64,000 nt of DNA from Adineta ricciae (lineage: Eukaryota > Rotifera > Eurotatoria > Adinetida > Adinetidae), in contig CAJNOJ010000033.1 in the NCBI GenBank assembly GCA_905250025.1, positions 372,001 to 436,000 on the forward strand, written 5' to 3'. Under the pieces are notes generated by a model. It was not told the origin of the DNA. It made no database searches and saw only the letters and a list, made by a program, of their open reading frames with translations. Shown here in pieces: positions 10,804 through 22,099 of this stretch (position 1 is its first letter; every line of letters starts with the position of its first letter). Made by a program: the position numbers and the translations under genes.

Positions 10804-13800
10804 ATGCCTGTTCATCGTATGTCTGTTGAATCAGCTGTACCGACAACAACTACAAATGAATTGACCGATGGAACTGTAAAATATCGAGAAAACTAAGTTC
10901 ATTCCATTACGATTGTGTTTCTTTTTCTAGAAAACAGAAACAACAGATATGAATTTGTCTATTGAATACGACACACCACCGATTGACAGTCTACCGATGG
11001 ATGAAGATGAAGAGGATGACGATGACGACGAAGTAGATTGAAATTTCTCGTTTGTCATTTGCATTGATTTTCTTTTTAGTATGAAAGCGATGGAGATGAA
11101 CAAGAAATTGCATATAATCCAGCTTGTCATGTGTGTGGTCTGGCTTCATATACAACTCCATGTCAAGGCAAATGTCGTTATTATTTTCATCGCGAATGTG
11201 TCAATATCTTCGATGAACAGCAAACAGTTATTTGTCCCGATTGTTTAGCAAGTACATTGAATATGAGAATCTAACAGATGATTAGACGTTACTTTTTCGT
11301 CTCTCTCTCTTTCTTTTTCAAACTTCAAGATCGTTTACTGTGTATGATATGTGAAAAACCGATTAAAGAAGATGAACTAACATGTGCATTCAATCAATGT
11401 AATCGAATATATCATTCTTCATGTTTAACGAATTCAAAATTAATGACATCACCGTCGCCCGGTGTTTACTATTGTCCACTTCATACTTGTGCAACATGTT
11501 GGTTACATAAACGACTTAATAGCAATATTGGTTGGTTACGAGCAAAACCGAAGTGATTTTCTATGGAATGTTTCTTTGCTTTTAGGTCATGTATTTACTT
11601 GTTTGTATTGTCCAGTAGCCTATCATGGCCATGAACGATGTCTGCCAGCTGGTTCATTGTCGCTCTCGTATTCTTCATCGATATGTTGTCCAAACCACTT
11701 GCCAGTCGAACGAAAACCGGCACGTTGTGCTGCTGCTCCCTATTGTTGCATATGTGAACAGATAACTCGAGGTACCGAATGCTTTATTTGTGTCGAATGT
11801 CCTGCAACAATTCATCAATCGTGTTTGCCGACGACGAACGAAGATGAAAAGCCAACAAGTTGGAAATGTGATTCATGTACAAGTAGCTTAAAGCCACTCT
11901 ATGGCGATATATGTTGGATAAAAATGGGCAAATATCGGTAAGATTATTTCGTATCTGTCAAAAAGACGAATGTTTGTGGTTAGATGTTGGCCAAGTCGAA
12001 TCTTACATGAGCGTCATGCGCCAGACAATCTTCTAGCTCAAGAACGTACTGTTGGCGAGTTTCTAATACAATTCTTTGGATCTAAAGAATTCTTCTGGGC
12101 TAACAAGCACCACTATCTACCTTTCGAAACTCGTTGCGTCAAAGGAATGGATTCTCGCGATTATCAACATACCGAACAAACTTTTAAAGATGGTAATCTT
12201 TCCTAGTCGTAGAATTGATAAGAAAAATTTGTTCACCCTGCTAGGTCTTCGAGAAGCAACACGTCTCTATACTCGTATCAAACAATTCTATGCGAATAAC
12301 CCAGTGGAAAACTACGGTGAAGCAACAAAACTTGAAGAAATGACACTGGATGATGTTTATGATGAATTCGAAGACGACGACGATGATGATGACACAGACG
12401 AAGATTCAGTGGAAATGAACTCTGACGAATCGATCAACAATGAACACGAAAAGACATCAACAACAAACGGAAGATCAAAATTAATTGATCGAAGTGCCAA
12501 TAAACATGGACAAATGCCTGTTTATAGACATATCAAAGTATTCACTTCGATTCTCTTCGGCACCTTTTCACATTGTTTTCCTTTTCATCAAGACTTTAAA
12601 ACCGATTGGTGAAGCACAAATACTTCGATTACCATTATCAGAAATATCTCGTTGTGACTGTGATCCCAATAAACCAGATCCATGCAGTTCAGACGAACAT
12701 TGTCTAAATCGAATGCTTAAATATGAATGTCATCCACACGTTTGTGCTGCTGGTAAGTGCACTCGAATAGATGAGTTCGAGGATTGAATGTAATGAAATT
12801 CAATCTAATTATCGTGAGGAAATAGGACTCGAGTCGTCTGCTAAATAATTAACAAAAAATTTTCTGGTGGAAACATGAGCATAAGCACTATGTTTTCAGT
12901 GAACTTTCGGACGATGACGACTTTCACCTATCAGTTCATTTATAGGAAAAAGTAAACTGTTAACGAGCTCTTTTCTGTATATTTAGGTGACAAATGCAAA
13001 AACCAGGTAAACACTTTGGTGAAATAATACATTGAATTTAACCTAATCGTTTTATTCTATTTCGAACCAATAGCGTTTCCAGAAACGTAAGTACAGAAGT
13101 GGGTCGGGAAATTGTATCCAAAGAGGAGTTCGTTTTGTATAGGTAATTATCCAGCTCAGCAAGTATTTTGGACAGCTGGTCGAGGATGGGGTTTAAGAGC
13201 ATTAGTACCTATCAAAGAAGTAATATACACAATGAATGCTCTGCTAATCTCATTTTTCGATATGAAAAAATATAGGGCGAATTTGTCAATGAATATCTCG
13301 GAGAGTTGATAACTTATGAAGAAACTGAACGACGTGTTAAATTAGCTCGAAAGAATAACGTAAAAGACTTTTATTTTCTTGTTCTTGACAAAGATCGGTA
13401 TGCTTATTTGTAATACGTGTTGAGGATGCCATTGCACGTGATTTTTACTAGGGTTATTGACGCCGGTCCACGTGGAAATCTCTCCCGATTTGCTAATCAC
13501 AGCTGTGATCCAAATTTACGTACAGAAAAATGGAATATCAGCGGAGACCTACGTGTTGGTTTATTTGCCACACGAGCCATTGAAGCTGGTAAATATATCG
13601 TATAATAGAGACAAAGACGGCATACTCTTTTCTTCAATATAGGTGAAGAACTAACTTTTGAATATGGTGTTGAATCGGAATTTCGTGGTGACACAATATT
13701 TCATTGCCTTTGTGGAGCCGAAACATGCACCGGCTTTATGGGTCGCTCGAAAAAACTCGGCGGAGTAGATATCTCAGAAGAAATTTGAAACAGCTTCTTC

Positions 13801-14282
13801 ATTACAGAAGATTATCATTTAGGTTTCATCTACAAATGATTTATCTTTATCATCAGCATCGAATTCCAACGGAACTGGAAACGGCCGACATAGTAATAAG
13901 AACCGTATACGCACATCAAATATAACCGGTGATCACGACGCTGACACCTGTTTTGGTTGTGGCTTGACAGGCCAATTAATAGCATGTCAAATGGCAAAAT
14001 GCCCAAGAAAATTTCATCCTAAATGCGTAAAAGTCAAAGGACAATCATTTCGACATCGCTCGCCATCACGTACGTTCACTCACTAAAAATATCCTCTTGA
14101 TCTACTTGTTCATATCATTGTTCGTTTTTTTTTCAGAAAAATGGATATGTCCATCACATCGTTGTGATATATGTGGTATTGATGCAACTATAGCTTGTGC
14201 AGATTGTTTAAGTTCATTTTGTGCTGAACATCAAATAGAAAATATGCGTGGTGCATATTGTCTACTTCACGGACAGGAATAA
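10804..14282 (+). CDS. NSD: NSD-family histone H3K36 methyltransferase (PHD-PWWP-AWS-SET-PHD-C5HCH)
   Basis: Sixteen exons sum to 2445 nt, 814 residues: 10804-10875, 10931-11032, 11080-11251, 11330-11530, 11586-11937, 11984-12192, 12245-12537, 12593-12752, 12988-13007, 13074-13086, 13143-13219, 13276-13397, 13452-13588, 13643-13764, 13823-14069, 14137-14282. In order: an acidic N-terminus; three Cys/His PHD fingers (about 70-290; [16 protein letters not shown] is the NSD third-finger hallmark); PWWP ([18 protein letters not shown]); an Asp-rich linker; AWS ([27 protein letters not shown]); SET with [30 protein letters not shown] (613-616 NHSC) and GEELTFEYG; post-[16 protein letters not shown]; then PHD plus C5HCH. 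NSD enzymes place H3K36me1/2. The protein is far shorter than vertebrate NSDs and has no N-terminal PWWP. Exons 9 and 10 are micro-exons of 20 and 13 nt. Confidence 0.93.
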
Positions 14283-15628
14283 TTATTCTCCATTTCTAAC
14301 CAAAATTACATATATTTTCGTGTCTGTATGATCATTTATGTATGTCAGATGGGTTATATCTTTATCCCTTTCTTTCTTTTTGGATTGTATTATAAAAATA
14401 GACTGCAAGAATGAATATAAATTAGTTCAAATGTATTGAACACTTCTCAGTTAATCAAATACTTTTTAGAAGCGAATATTTCACTTAAAAACAAAGATTC
14501 CATTCCGAACACACTTAGCTTGATTATTAATCGTGCGTTAGATCTACGTCTACCGGAAGAACGCTACGAAATCTCATTGTCGTCTCGGACTAATAGAAAA
14601 TCTTCTATTAATCTAAAATAATTCGACTAATCTCTCTATCAATTCATTTTCTATTCTTTCTGAAATCACTCGTAAGGGCTCAAGAAGATAATCCGTGATT
14701 TCATCATATAGAATTGTGCGGTCATGGTTGCTACACATAGGTTTCTTGGATAAATCACGTCAATGTGCTCATCAAACTTGAAAATATTTTGTCAATGAAT
14801 AAATAGCGCTTTCTATTTTCGCCGCTGAATGCACAATATAAACGTAAATCGTTCAGAAACTATTCACGTTCATATTAATAGACGGATAGAAGGTTCAAAG
14901 CGTTGAGCCATTGTGCGATAATTATCATGCTTATAAAAAGAACAGGATTTACCGATTCTTTGTTTCCTATTCTTCTTCGGATGTTTCATTAAGCAAATGG
15001 TTTCTTTTATAGTTAGTAGAAGTTTCAAGACATGTTCTTTTTTACTCCTTCATTTCTTTGATAATATGCTTCTTAATTTCTTTAGAACTATTTGAGACTT
15101 GAAATGCAACAATTATAAACAGGAAACGGAAAAACAAAAGAAAACACATTAAAGATAAAAAACCTAAAGGAAAGAAAAAATGTGATGATGAGAGTGTTTT
15201 CTTACTGAAAATCTTAAGCCCAAGCTTAAAGCATCAACAATATGGTCTGTGATGTTCGTTTCTCCTTCTTCTTCTTCTTCTATTTCTTCTCGCTTCATCA
15301 TCATCGTCCTCGTCGTCTTCTCCTTCTACTCTTTCTTTCTCATTGACATGATTCTACCGTTTTTCCGTCACATTATCATCGCTTTTCAAAATATTATGAG
15401 AAGTTCCGCTTTTACTCTTATGCGAATAGTTCCGTCAAAGTATATATCAACAACGGCAAGGTAAAAAAGAAAAGACGACATCCATAACATTGAGCTGACA
15501 GCATTGACATCAGTGTATAAAATAATATTAAAAAATAGAAAGAAAGAGATAGACGAGTGACAAAAAAGACCGAGAAGATTTTTTTTTCACTTGTTTAACA
15601 ATCGCTCTAATTTTAAACATTTATTCGT
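14283..15628. other. Intergenic, 1.3 kb, with an orphan 61-codon frame
   Basis: AT-rich. The frame at 14436-14621 (NTLSLIINRALDLRLPEERYE in its middle) has gene-like codons but no recognised family, and a preceding CTTCTCAG could be an acceptor; it may be a gene fragment. Pyrimidine-rich stretch about 15258-15350. Nothing else seen. Confidence 0.35.
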
Positions 15629-16564
15629 ATGGCTCTTCGAACACCCACAATTCGACGACCTAGTGGCAACGATGATGACGAAGAAATCGAAGAAACCGAA
15701 GACGATCTCATTGAGAACTATCGTTACTTAACGGAACGATGCGGTGCTTTGCGTTATTCTCCGACCACGAATGCTATCAGTTCCATTCAGCATGAAAAAG
15801 AGAAAGAAAAGCAGGTGAATCAATCGTCCTTCACCCGTCAGTACTCGTCTATTAGTGAAACGACGCATCATCGTAATCGAAATAAAAATCACGCGAATAA
15901 CAACGAACTTGATCGTTCATTCTCTTCAGCAAGACAACGGTGCTCGCCATTTAATGATCTAAATAATAATAGTTCAACATACTCAACCGATTTGAGTCGA
16001 ATACCTCCAACTATTTATTACAATGACGATGACGACGATGGACTTGGTAATGGTCAATCATTTTCCTTAGTGAAATTATTCGCACGTATGAAAGCACGTT
16101 TGAAACACGATCGACGTTACCGTTCGAAAACTTCGCATGAATTACTTTACGAAGAAGATCCTCAAGAATGGTATGAACTAACGAAAAACGTTCGAACTAT
16201 TTTGACAAAAGCTTTGCTGCCCGACGGTGGCTACGATGCATTGACAAATCGTTCGAAAACTCATAGTCGGCAAGGTTCGTGTAGGAAAGCTCGCGAACAC
16301 GATCCCGTTTTAAGCAAAGACTTTGAAGACGAAGACAAAATTACTATTGACATTGACGATGAATCGAACACAGAAGGTGATCCAGAATTTGATGAAATAA
16401 TTTGGGAGAAGTTCTTAAAGTGTAATCGCGGTTTTAATTATCGACGTTGCGGAGTATGCAAAGCTATCGATCGACAATATTTCCAAGGACAATTAGTATT
16501 TTTCTATGGTGTAGCTAATAATATTCTAATCGACGAAAATTTAAAAGCGTCAGGATTGGGTTAA
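15629..16564 (+). CDS. Unknown single-exon acidic/Ser-Asn-rich protein with conserved-looking C-terminal module
   Basis: An uninterrupted frame of 311 residues, unusual here because almost every other gene is split. The N-terminal half is disordered: an Asp/Glu run DDDEEIEETEDDL, Asn/His/Ser-rich linkers and DDDDDG. Residues about 145-195 (SLVKLFARMKARLKHDRRYR, LLYEEDPQEWYELTKNVRTI) look helical. The C-terminal 50 residues hold a compact RRCGVCKAIDRQYFQGQLVF segment followed by FYGVANNILIDENLK, the part most likely to be a real domain. I do not recognise the family. Upstream TATA or initiator signals are not obvious. Whether the locus is a retrocopy cannot be told from the sequence alone. Confidence 0.65.
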   Translation: MALRTPTIRRPSGNDDDEEIEETEDDLIENYRYLTERCGALRYSPTTNAISSIQHEKEKEKQVNQSSFTRQYSSISETTHHRNRNKNHANNNELDRSFSSARQRCSPFNDLNNNSSTYSTDLSRIPPTIYYNDDDDDGLGNGQSFSLVKLFARMKARLKHDRRYRSKTSHELLYEEDPQEWYELTKNVRTILTKALLPDGGYDALTNRSKTHSRQGSCRKAREHDPVLSKDFEDEDKITIDIDDESNTEGDPEFDEIIWEKFLKCNRGFNYRRCGVCKAIDRQYFQGQLVFFYGVANNILIDENLKASGLG

Positions 16565-17507
16565 ACTATGATTTGTATATTTTTTTCCACAAAACCGAAA
16601 ATTGTATGTTTTTCATCTTCATAAACCTCCTGTTCAACACGAAGCACCTTATTCTGACAAAAAAACCTGATGACGCAGAGATCACACATTATGAATAGTT
16701 CATCATGGTATTCATTTTATTTCCAGAAGGTTTCTCATTTGTGTATTCTATTAGAAATAACTCGAACGGACAGAGTGTGAAAAGCCAAAAATTGTTTCAA
16801 ATTCAAGAGACCATCTCATCTATAATTGAACCTTAAACAGTTCTTTTCAAAGAAAACTGAAGCACATCAGAGAAATAGACATTAGATCTTCTCGTATAAT
16901 TAACAGACAACGTTTTTTATGAATTACTTGGTTGAAACCATAAGCAGATCACCTTGTCAAGATAATAACTCAATCGGCGATAGTTTCATGAAGCACTCAG
17001 AGCCATCTGATGAAATAGAGAAAGAATAGGAACAAGCTTTCAGTAACATTATATCTCATTTTTAGAGAATAAATACTCTATTTTATTAATGATATCTGCC
17101 ACACGGGGAAATCTACTTTCCAAAAAAAGAAACGATCAGGTTTCTTGGCCAAGGTTTTTACAGTTCTATTTACTAATTCTCGTCTTAATATTTGGAGCAA
17201 AAGAATATATGTCTCTGTTTTTCCTCAAGGTACTACAATCACTCATTTAAATGAGATATGTCACTCATGGCTAATGAAAATGAATACTTGATGTGTATGT
17301 ATATCCTGTAGCGCACTCTCTCGTCACTGGATGATTTATTGGCTAAAAGGACAAACGAGCGCTTTGTTTAACAAAGACAACCAGACCATAATGCGCACAG
17401 TTGATTCTTTCTTTATTGTCTATTATATATCATCAGACAGTACGTTCCAAAGTACTTAGAATAGAAAAAAGATTCGTCCAAGTAAGACATAAGATTTCGT
17501 TCGAAGG
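16565..17507. other. Intergenic, 0.94 kb
   Basis: AT-rich spacer between two plus-strand genes; no frame, repeat or RNA structure recognised. Confidence 0.4.
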
Positions 17508-19151
17508 ATGAATTTCAACCGGCAAGTTTTGCGACCAACACACAATCGACTTCCACTGCAAGATGTTTCATCACATCAGAAATATTTCTGTATAGACAAG
17601 ACGAATCTTCATGTCCAACAAGAAAACCGATCAGTAGCAATAGCGAATACGAAAATCTCGGTCAAATCAAGACCAATTCTAACTGCAGCGCGTTTAATCA
17701 AATCTCAATTCAATGAAAATGACGTGGAAATGCTTATTTCACCCATGGTTGACAAAACCAATGTATTTACTGTTGAGCAGACAAAGGCCAAAACGCGTGA
17801 ACAATGTGAAGAAGATTTGTATGAATTGTAAGTGTTAGTACAAAAGAACTTAGTTGGTAACAAAGTCCACAACGGTATTTACGTTGTTTAATAATAGATT
17901 TTTTCCAATAGGGACATTTTCTCTTGAAGTAACATAATCCAATGCCATTTCTTTTATGGAAAAAATTTAATACATGATAGTGAAGTAAATCCTGACTGGA
18001 TTATACTTAAAAGATTCTACTTCTTTGTGACATGACAATGAATTTGAGATATTAAAATCTACTTTTAAACTTCTTCCATTACCCTAGATCTGATTATCGT
18101 CAATCAATATTCGACCATTTACGATCAGTAGAGCACGTCTATGCTCCAAGTAAGTGTCCCTCCTTCCACCTAATATTCCATCGGTATGTACGTTTGGCCT
18201 TTTAGAAATAAACTTCATGAAAAATCAGTCGGATGTGAATGCGAGTATGCGAACTGTTCTTGTCGACTGGCTTGTCGAAGTTACCGATGAATACAAACTG
18301 ACGAATGACACACTTTTTCTCTGTGTACAGTATGTCGATCGATTTCTATCAACGGTCAATGTAACACGATCGAAACTACAATTGCTGGGTTAGTTGAAAT
18401 CTTTCCATTGAGAAAAGAGAATCGCATTCGAAGCAAATTTAGGTACAACTTGCATGTATGTCGCAGCAAAATATGAAGAAATGTATCCACCAGCATTGGA
18501 AGAATTCTCATTCATTACGGACAATACCTATGACTGCAAACATATTCTCCGCATGGAACAAATCGTTATTAAAGTAGGCTTTGATCTGAAAAAGACAAAC
18601 GAAATTGTCTGTTTTCTCCTTTGATATAGATGTTGAATTTTTCCCTTTCCGGGCCTACTTCATACACATTTCTCCAATATTATTTAACTCATTTAAAATC
18701 ATCGACATCGTTTAATCTTGATGACGACACTCAACAATGTCTGATGTTGTTATCAACTTATTTATGCACTTTAACGCTTTTACATGATCGACCATTTTCC
18801 TCCTATCGTTCGTCATTAATCGCTGCAAGTTGTCTTGTCTTTGCTTTTCAATTGCTCAACCTCAAACCTATGTCTACGAGCACTCTGAAACAATTAACTA
18901 CTTACACGGAATTCGATTTAAATGAATGTAAATTAGCATTGATACAGATACATTCTGAAACCTATCGTCAAGAGCAAACGACGTCAAGCGTACTTCGACG
19001 TTATCTAAATCCAAAGAATAACAAAGAACTTTATCAAAAACGTGTACATGACTTAATTCATCAATCGAAACTTGATGATGACGATGATGTTATTGATTTA
19101 ACATTGGATGAAATTGATGAGAATGATGTGAGTATGGAACATCATCGCTAG
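17508..19151 (+). CDS. CCNA: Cyclin A
   Basis: Exons 17508-17827, 18088-18149, 18206-18388, 18443-18573 and 18630-19151 sum to 1218 nt, 405 residues. The cyclin box starts near SDYRQSIFDHLRSVE and continues FMKNQSDVNASMRTVLVDWL, VEVTDEYKLTNDTLFLCVQY, DRFLSTVNVTRSKLQLLG, AAKYEEMYPPALEEFSFITD and HILRMEQIVIK, followed by a second cyclin fold (LTLLHDRPFSSYRSSLIAA, LNLKPMSTSTLKQL). The MRxxLVDWLVEV and EYKL...YVDRFLS motifs are those of cyclin A, which activates CDK2/CDK1 in S and G2/M. The N-terminal RLPLQDVSS is a plausible destruction box (RxxL). The acidic tail DDDDDVIDLTLDEIDEND is unusual for cyclin A and resembles a SUMO-interacting patch (VIDL). Confidence 0.92.
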
Positions 19152-19751
19152 AATTTGCTTTTGACATCGACAATATTCATGCGCACTTTATTTATTTGTT
19201 TCTCATCGTATTCAACTGTTTGTCTCTGAAAATTTTTCATTCGAATCTCATCAGAACTGACATAATGATCACAATTCTTTCTTATTTTATCAGAAAAAAA
19301 TTCTTTATTTTGACTTCATTGATGTTGTTATTGTTCGTATCTTTCGCTCTGTTTCGTTATGTACGTGTTAGAAATGAATTGTTACTGTGGTTTCTAAACC
19401 CAATTCTATGCTCTCTGTTTGCTTCTTCTTTTTTTCTTGTTTATGAACTGAAAATTTTCTTTCTTTTTCTAATGTATACATGATTATTTGAAATGATTGA
19501 ATATAGATATCTTCTATGAGAAGATAATTCATGACCTTTGTTTAGAACAGCATTTCATGTCGAACACCAAAAACAGACTCATTTTCTTGAATTCATGGTG
19601 GAATTTGTCAACGACAGGCGATCGAAGGAAGAGATCTATGCAAATATCATTTCGCATGAAATATCTAGCGCAAAATTTTTTATTCCGTATTCTGTCGGAT
19701 GAAGTAGATAGTGCGGGGAAAAAAAACGAGTTAAATAATTGTATTCTTCGA
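19152..19751. other. Intergenic, convergent 3' regions
   Basis: T-rich on the plus strand; the open frames seen (19196-19483, 19497-19790) are Phe/Leu/Ile-rich by composition and lack motifs. Confidence 0.4.
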
Positions 19752-20578
19752 TTAGTGATTTGCCGAATGAAGTGGTACGAGTGCACTTAGACTTGTGCCA
19801 ACCAAGTTATTGAAAACTAAGGAATCAGAAGCTGGTATATAATAGAAATTTGCTGATGTGGTTTTTGTTATTGTAATGTCGGGAGAAAGTTCTTTAGAAG
19901 TTGATGATTGCTGACTTGTGACATGAAATGAAGTCGAGAGAGGTACATTGACCTGGTTCGTTAGAAGATGATCGTAAGAGCCAGCTAGTGATGTTGGTAC
20001 TAATCGTGTGATTGATAGATAGTTTGTCGAATGAGAGTGAGTATTGTTTGGTAATGATAAAGCCGATGGTTGAAATTCATCCGAATTCTCTCTCGATGGA
20101 TGAGTTCTAAAAGATGAAATGAAGATCTTATGAAATATTTCATTAAACTTTACATGGTTAAATTTATTGGTGATCGTGTCGATAAGGAATTGAGACGAGA
20201 TTGAGTTAGAGAGAACACACGGCGTTGGTGATGTTGGTGAATAGTTCTTATCTGACATCCTTCGATACATAAAGCTAAGTCATTAATAGTTTCTCCACAA
20301 AAGGTCGAAGCTGAACTCGTCTTTCGACTTAAAATATTATGCCATGAAGGAAATCGGTCGAATGATGTTGTCAAACTTTTGATTGATAGACGATGTTGAT
20401 GAAGATGGCTTTGATAAGAAGATGTCTGTTCATCGATCGGAGTATGTTGAGTAACCTTCATTTGATTCAAATCGATATTGGAATCAATTGGTTGATGAGA
20501 TGAATCAAAAGGATGCTTATTGAATATGCGTTTGTAAAATTTAGTAGAATGACTTCGTGTATGTGTTTTCGTTGACAT
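19752..20578 (-). CDS. Unknown Ser/Thr/His-rich protein
   Basis: Minus-strand exons 20578-20154 and 20106-19752 join in frame over a 47-nt GTAAAG...TTTTAG intron to give 259 residues. A longer frame to 20605 begins with GTG, so the first ATG (MSTKTHTRSHSTKFY) is preferred. The sequence is rich in Ser, Thr, His and Asn: RFPSWHNILSRKTSSASTFC, ENSDEFQPSALSLPNNTHSH and SLVFNNLVGTSLSAL near the end. No signal peptide, membrane span or known domain is evident. The consistent splice phase is the main evidence for a real gene. Possibly lineage-specific. Confidence 0.5.
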
Positions 20579-21036
20579 TGCCTTCGTCTTCACATTTCCA
20601 CGCACTGTTACAGATCGTATATATACAAAATCTATTCCAGTAATTTCATTCTACCTTTTCTCTCCTTCGCTCTATAATTTCTAGCACGGATAAGGTTAAA
20701 TACATCTACTTGAATCTTCTGCTATATTCCACTAATGACACAAACGGGAGCATAATATGATTAGATTGGTCACACAAGTTTTCAAGTAAGCTAGCTGATG
20801 AATGAACGATTAGATCCTTGCAGTACAGACGACGTGATAATCATTTAGAACACAAATTCTGTAGAGAAATTTAAAGTTTATCTTTTGAGAAATACGACAT
20901 CTGAAAAATACAGCTTTACGCGTTTACAAGAGATATAGTAAACCCTTTTTTCTCTGTATGAAGCGCTTCAGAGGCGAAAAAAGATTTATGATCTTGTCAA
21001 ATACAGCTACAAGAGAAACTCTTACGCCTTGTAGAT

Positions 21037-21260
21037 TCAAGCTGTTTTCTCGTTTATGAAGATCTCAAACAACGATTTTACCGTCGATAACTCCCTACTT
21101 TTTGTTACAGCAAAATATACACGATTGAATATCATCGGGATATCTGCCAAATATACTGAAAAATTTATTTCACCGAATGTATCGAATACAATCATAAAGA
21201 ACGGACCAACCCAGAAGATGATGAATAGACATCTATTTACTGGACTTTATCATCTAATCG
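21037..21260 (-). pseudogene. Coding-like hydrophobic fragment, possible membrane-protein relic
   Basis: Reading the minus strand, about 65 codons stay open: CLFIIFWVGPFFMIVFDTFG, then LADIPMIFNRVYFAVTKSRE and a stop at 21037-21039. The pattern of a hydrophobic span followed by a second hydrophobic stretch and a basic tail recalls the end of a polytopic protein. No start or flanking exon was found. It could be a last exon of a missed gene, a relic, or chance. Confidence 0.25.
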
Positions 21261-21353
21261 TATTTAGGAGACGATACGAGTGAGTGATTGTCAATGTGTA
21301 GTACTTCATTATCTTCGTTGTGAAAAACAGTTTTAGAAAATGATAGATGTTTA

Positions 21354-21449
21354 GGTGGTGCCCACCCTAGGCTTGGTTACACCGCTGGTTTTCAGGGCTT
21401 GTTTCTGGTGTTACTCTTCATTCCTTCTTACATTGTTATTGATTCAGGT
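21354..21449 (+). pseudogene. Possible exon: one membrane-span-like segment
   Basis: After an acceptor-like GATGTTTAG, about 32 codons read GGAHPRLGYTAGFQGLFLVL then LFIPSYIVIDS and end at a GTAAAA donor. The segment looks like a turn plus a hydrophobic span. No partner exon could be linked, so it is a fragment of unknown origin. Confidence 0.25.
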
Positions 21450-21967
21450 AAAACCACAACAAAGTCCTAGCTCTCATGTAAAATATCCGCGAAAGAAATG
21501 GGTGACGTCTTTTCTTGTTGTGCTCACAAGTACACATCAACAATTGCATCAGTAATAGTCTCATGGCATTGACCATCTTTCAACCATGATGAGCAAGTTA
21601 AGTCAAGTAAAAAGCATTTGTAGCGAGATCTTCAATGCGCGAATATTACTAACTTATGCTAACACCCACTTTCTTTACTTTTCAAGGGATTTGAGCCCCT
21701 AACAAACTCGAAAAAATTATCTTCTTCAACATTAACATCCAATAAATCTCTTATAGTTTACACAAATACCGAAACTACTCTATACTAACACTCACTAAAT
21801 TGAAAAATCTAAATCTTTGAAAGAACACATGGTGTTCTCCCATTGAGTATTAGGAACCTGAGTGAACATTCAGGTGAGATTCAAAACGGTCTCAAATTAG
21901 TGCACCAAAGTAGACAAGAACTTTCATATTTGTGCTATGATATACACTCTCTCTTGAGTCATTGAAC

Positions 21968-22099
21968 TACTATGGTGTCATCCATGTCTTGAGAAAGATA
22001 CGGGTACTTGTTATGATGCTTCGAAGTTTTGCCAATCAAAACCATATCGAGCAGAATGTGAAAGAAAGGTGGAGTCCTGTAACGATGGCTTTACCGATT
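21968..22099 (+). pseudogene. Possible cysteine-rich exon (six Cys)
   Basis: An open stretch reads CHPCLEKDTGTCYDASKFC, then QSKPYRAECERKVESCNDGF and ends near a GTACGT donor. Regular Cys spacing with an aromatic in the middle recalls small disulfide modules such as ShKT-type domains, but it is too short to assign. An in-frame stop lies just upstream, so it would have to be an internal exon. Confidence 0.25.

Noticed and set aside
19196-19790. Hydrophobic frames downstream of cyclin A
   Set aside because: Phe/Leu/Ile content follows from T-rich DNA; no TM periodicity with loops, no splice context.
20579-20605. Nine extra N-terminal codons for the 19752-20578 gene
   Set aside because: They begin with GTG; nuclear animal genes start with ATG, so the ATG at 20578 is used.
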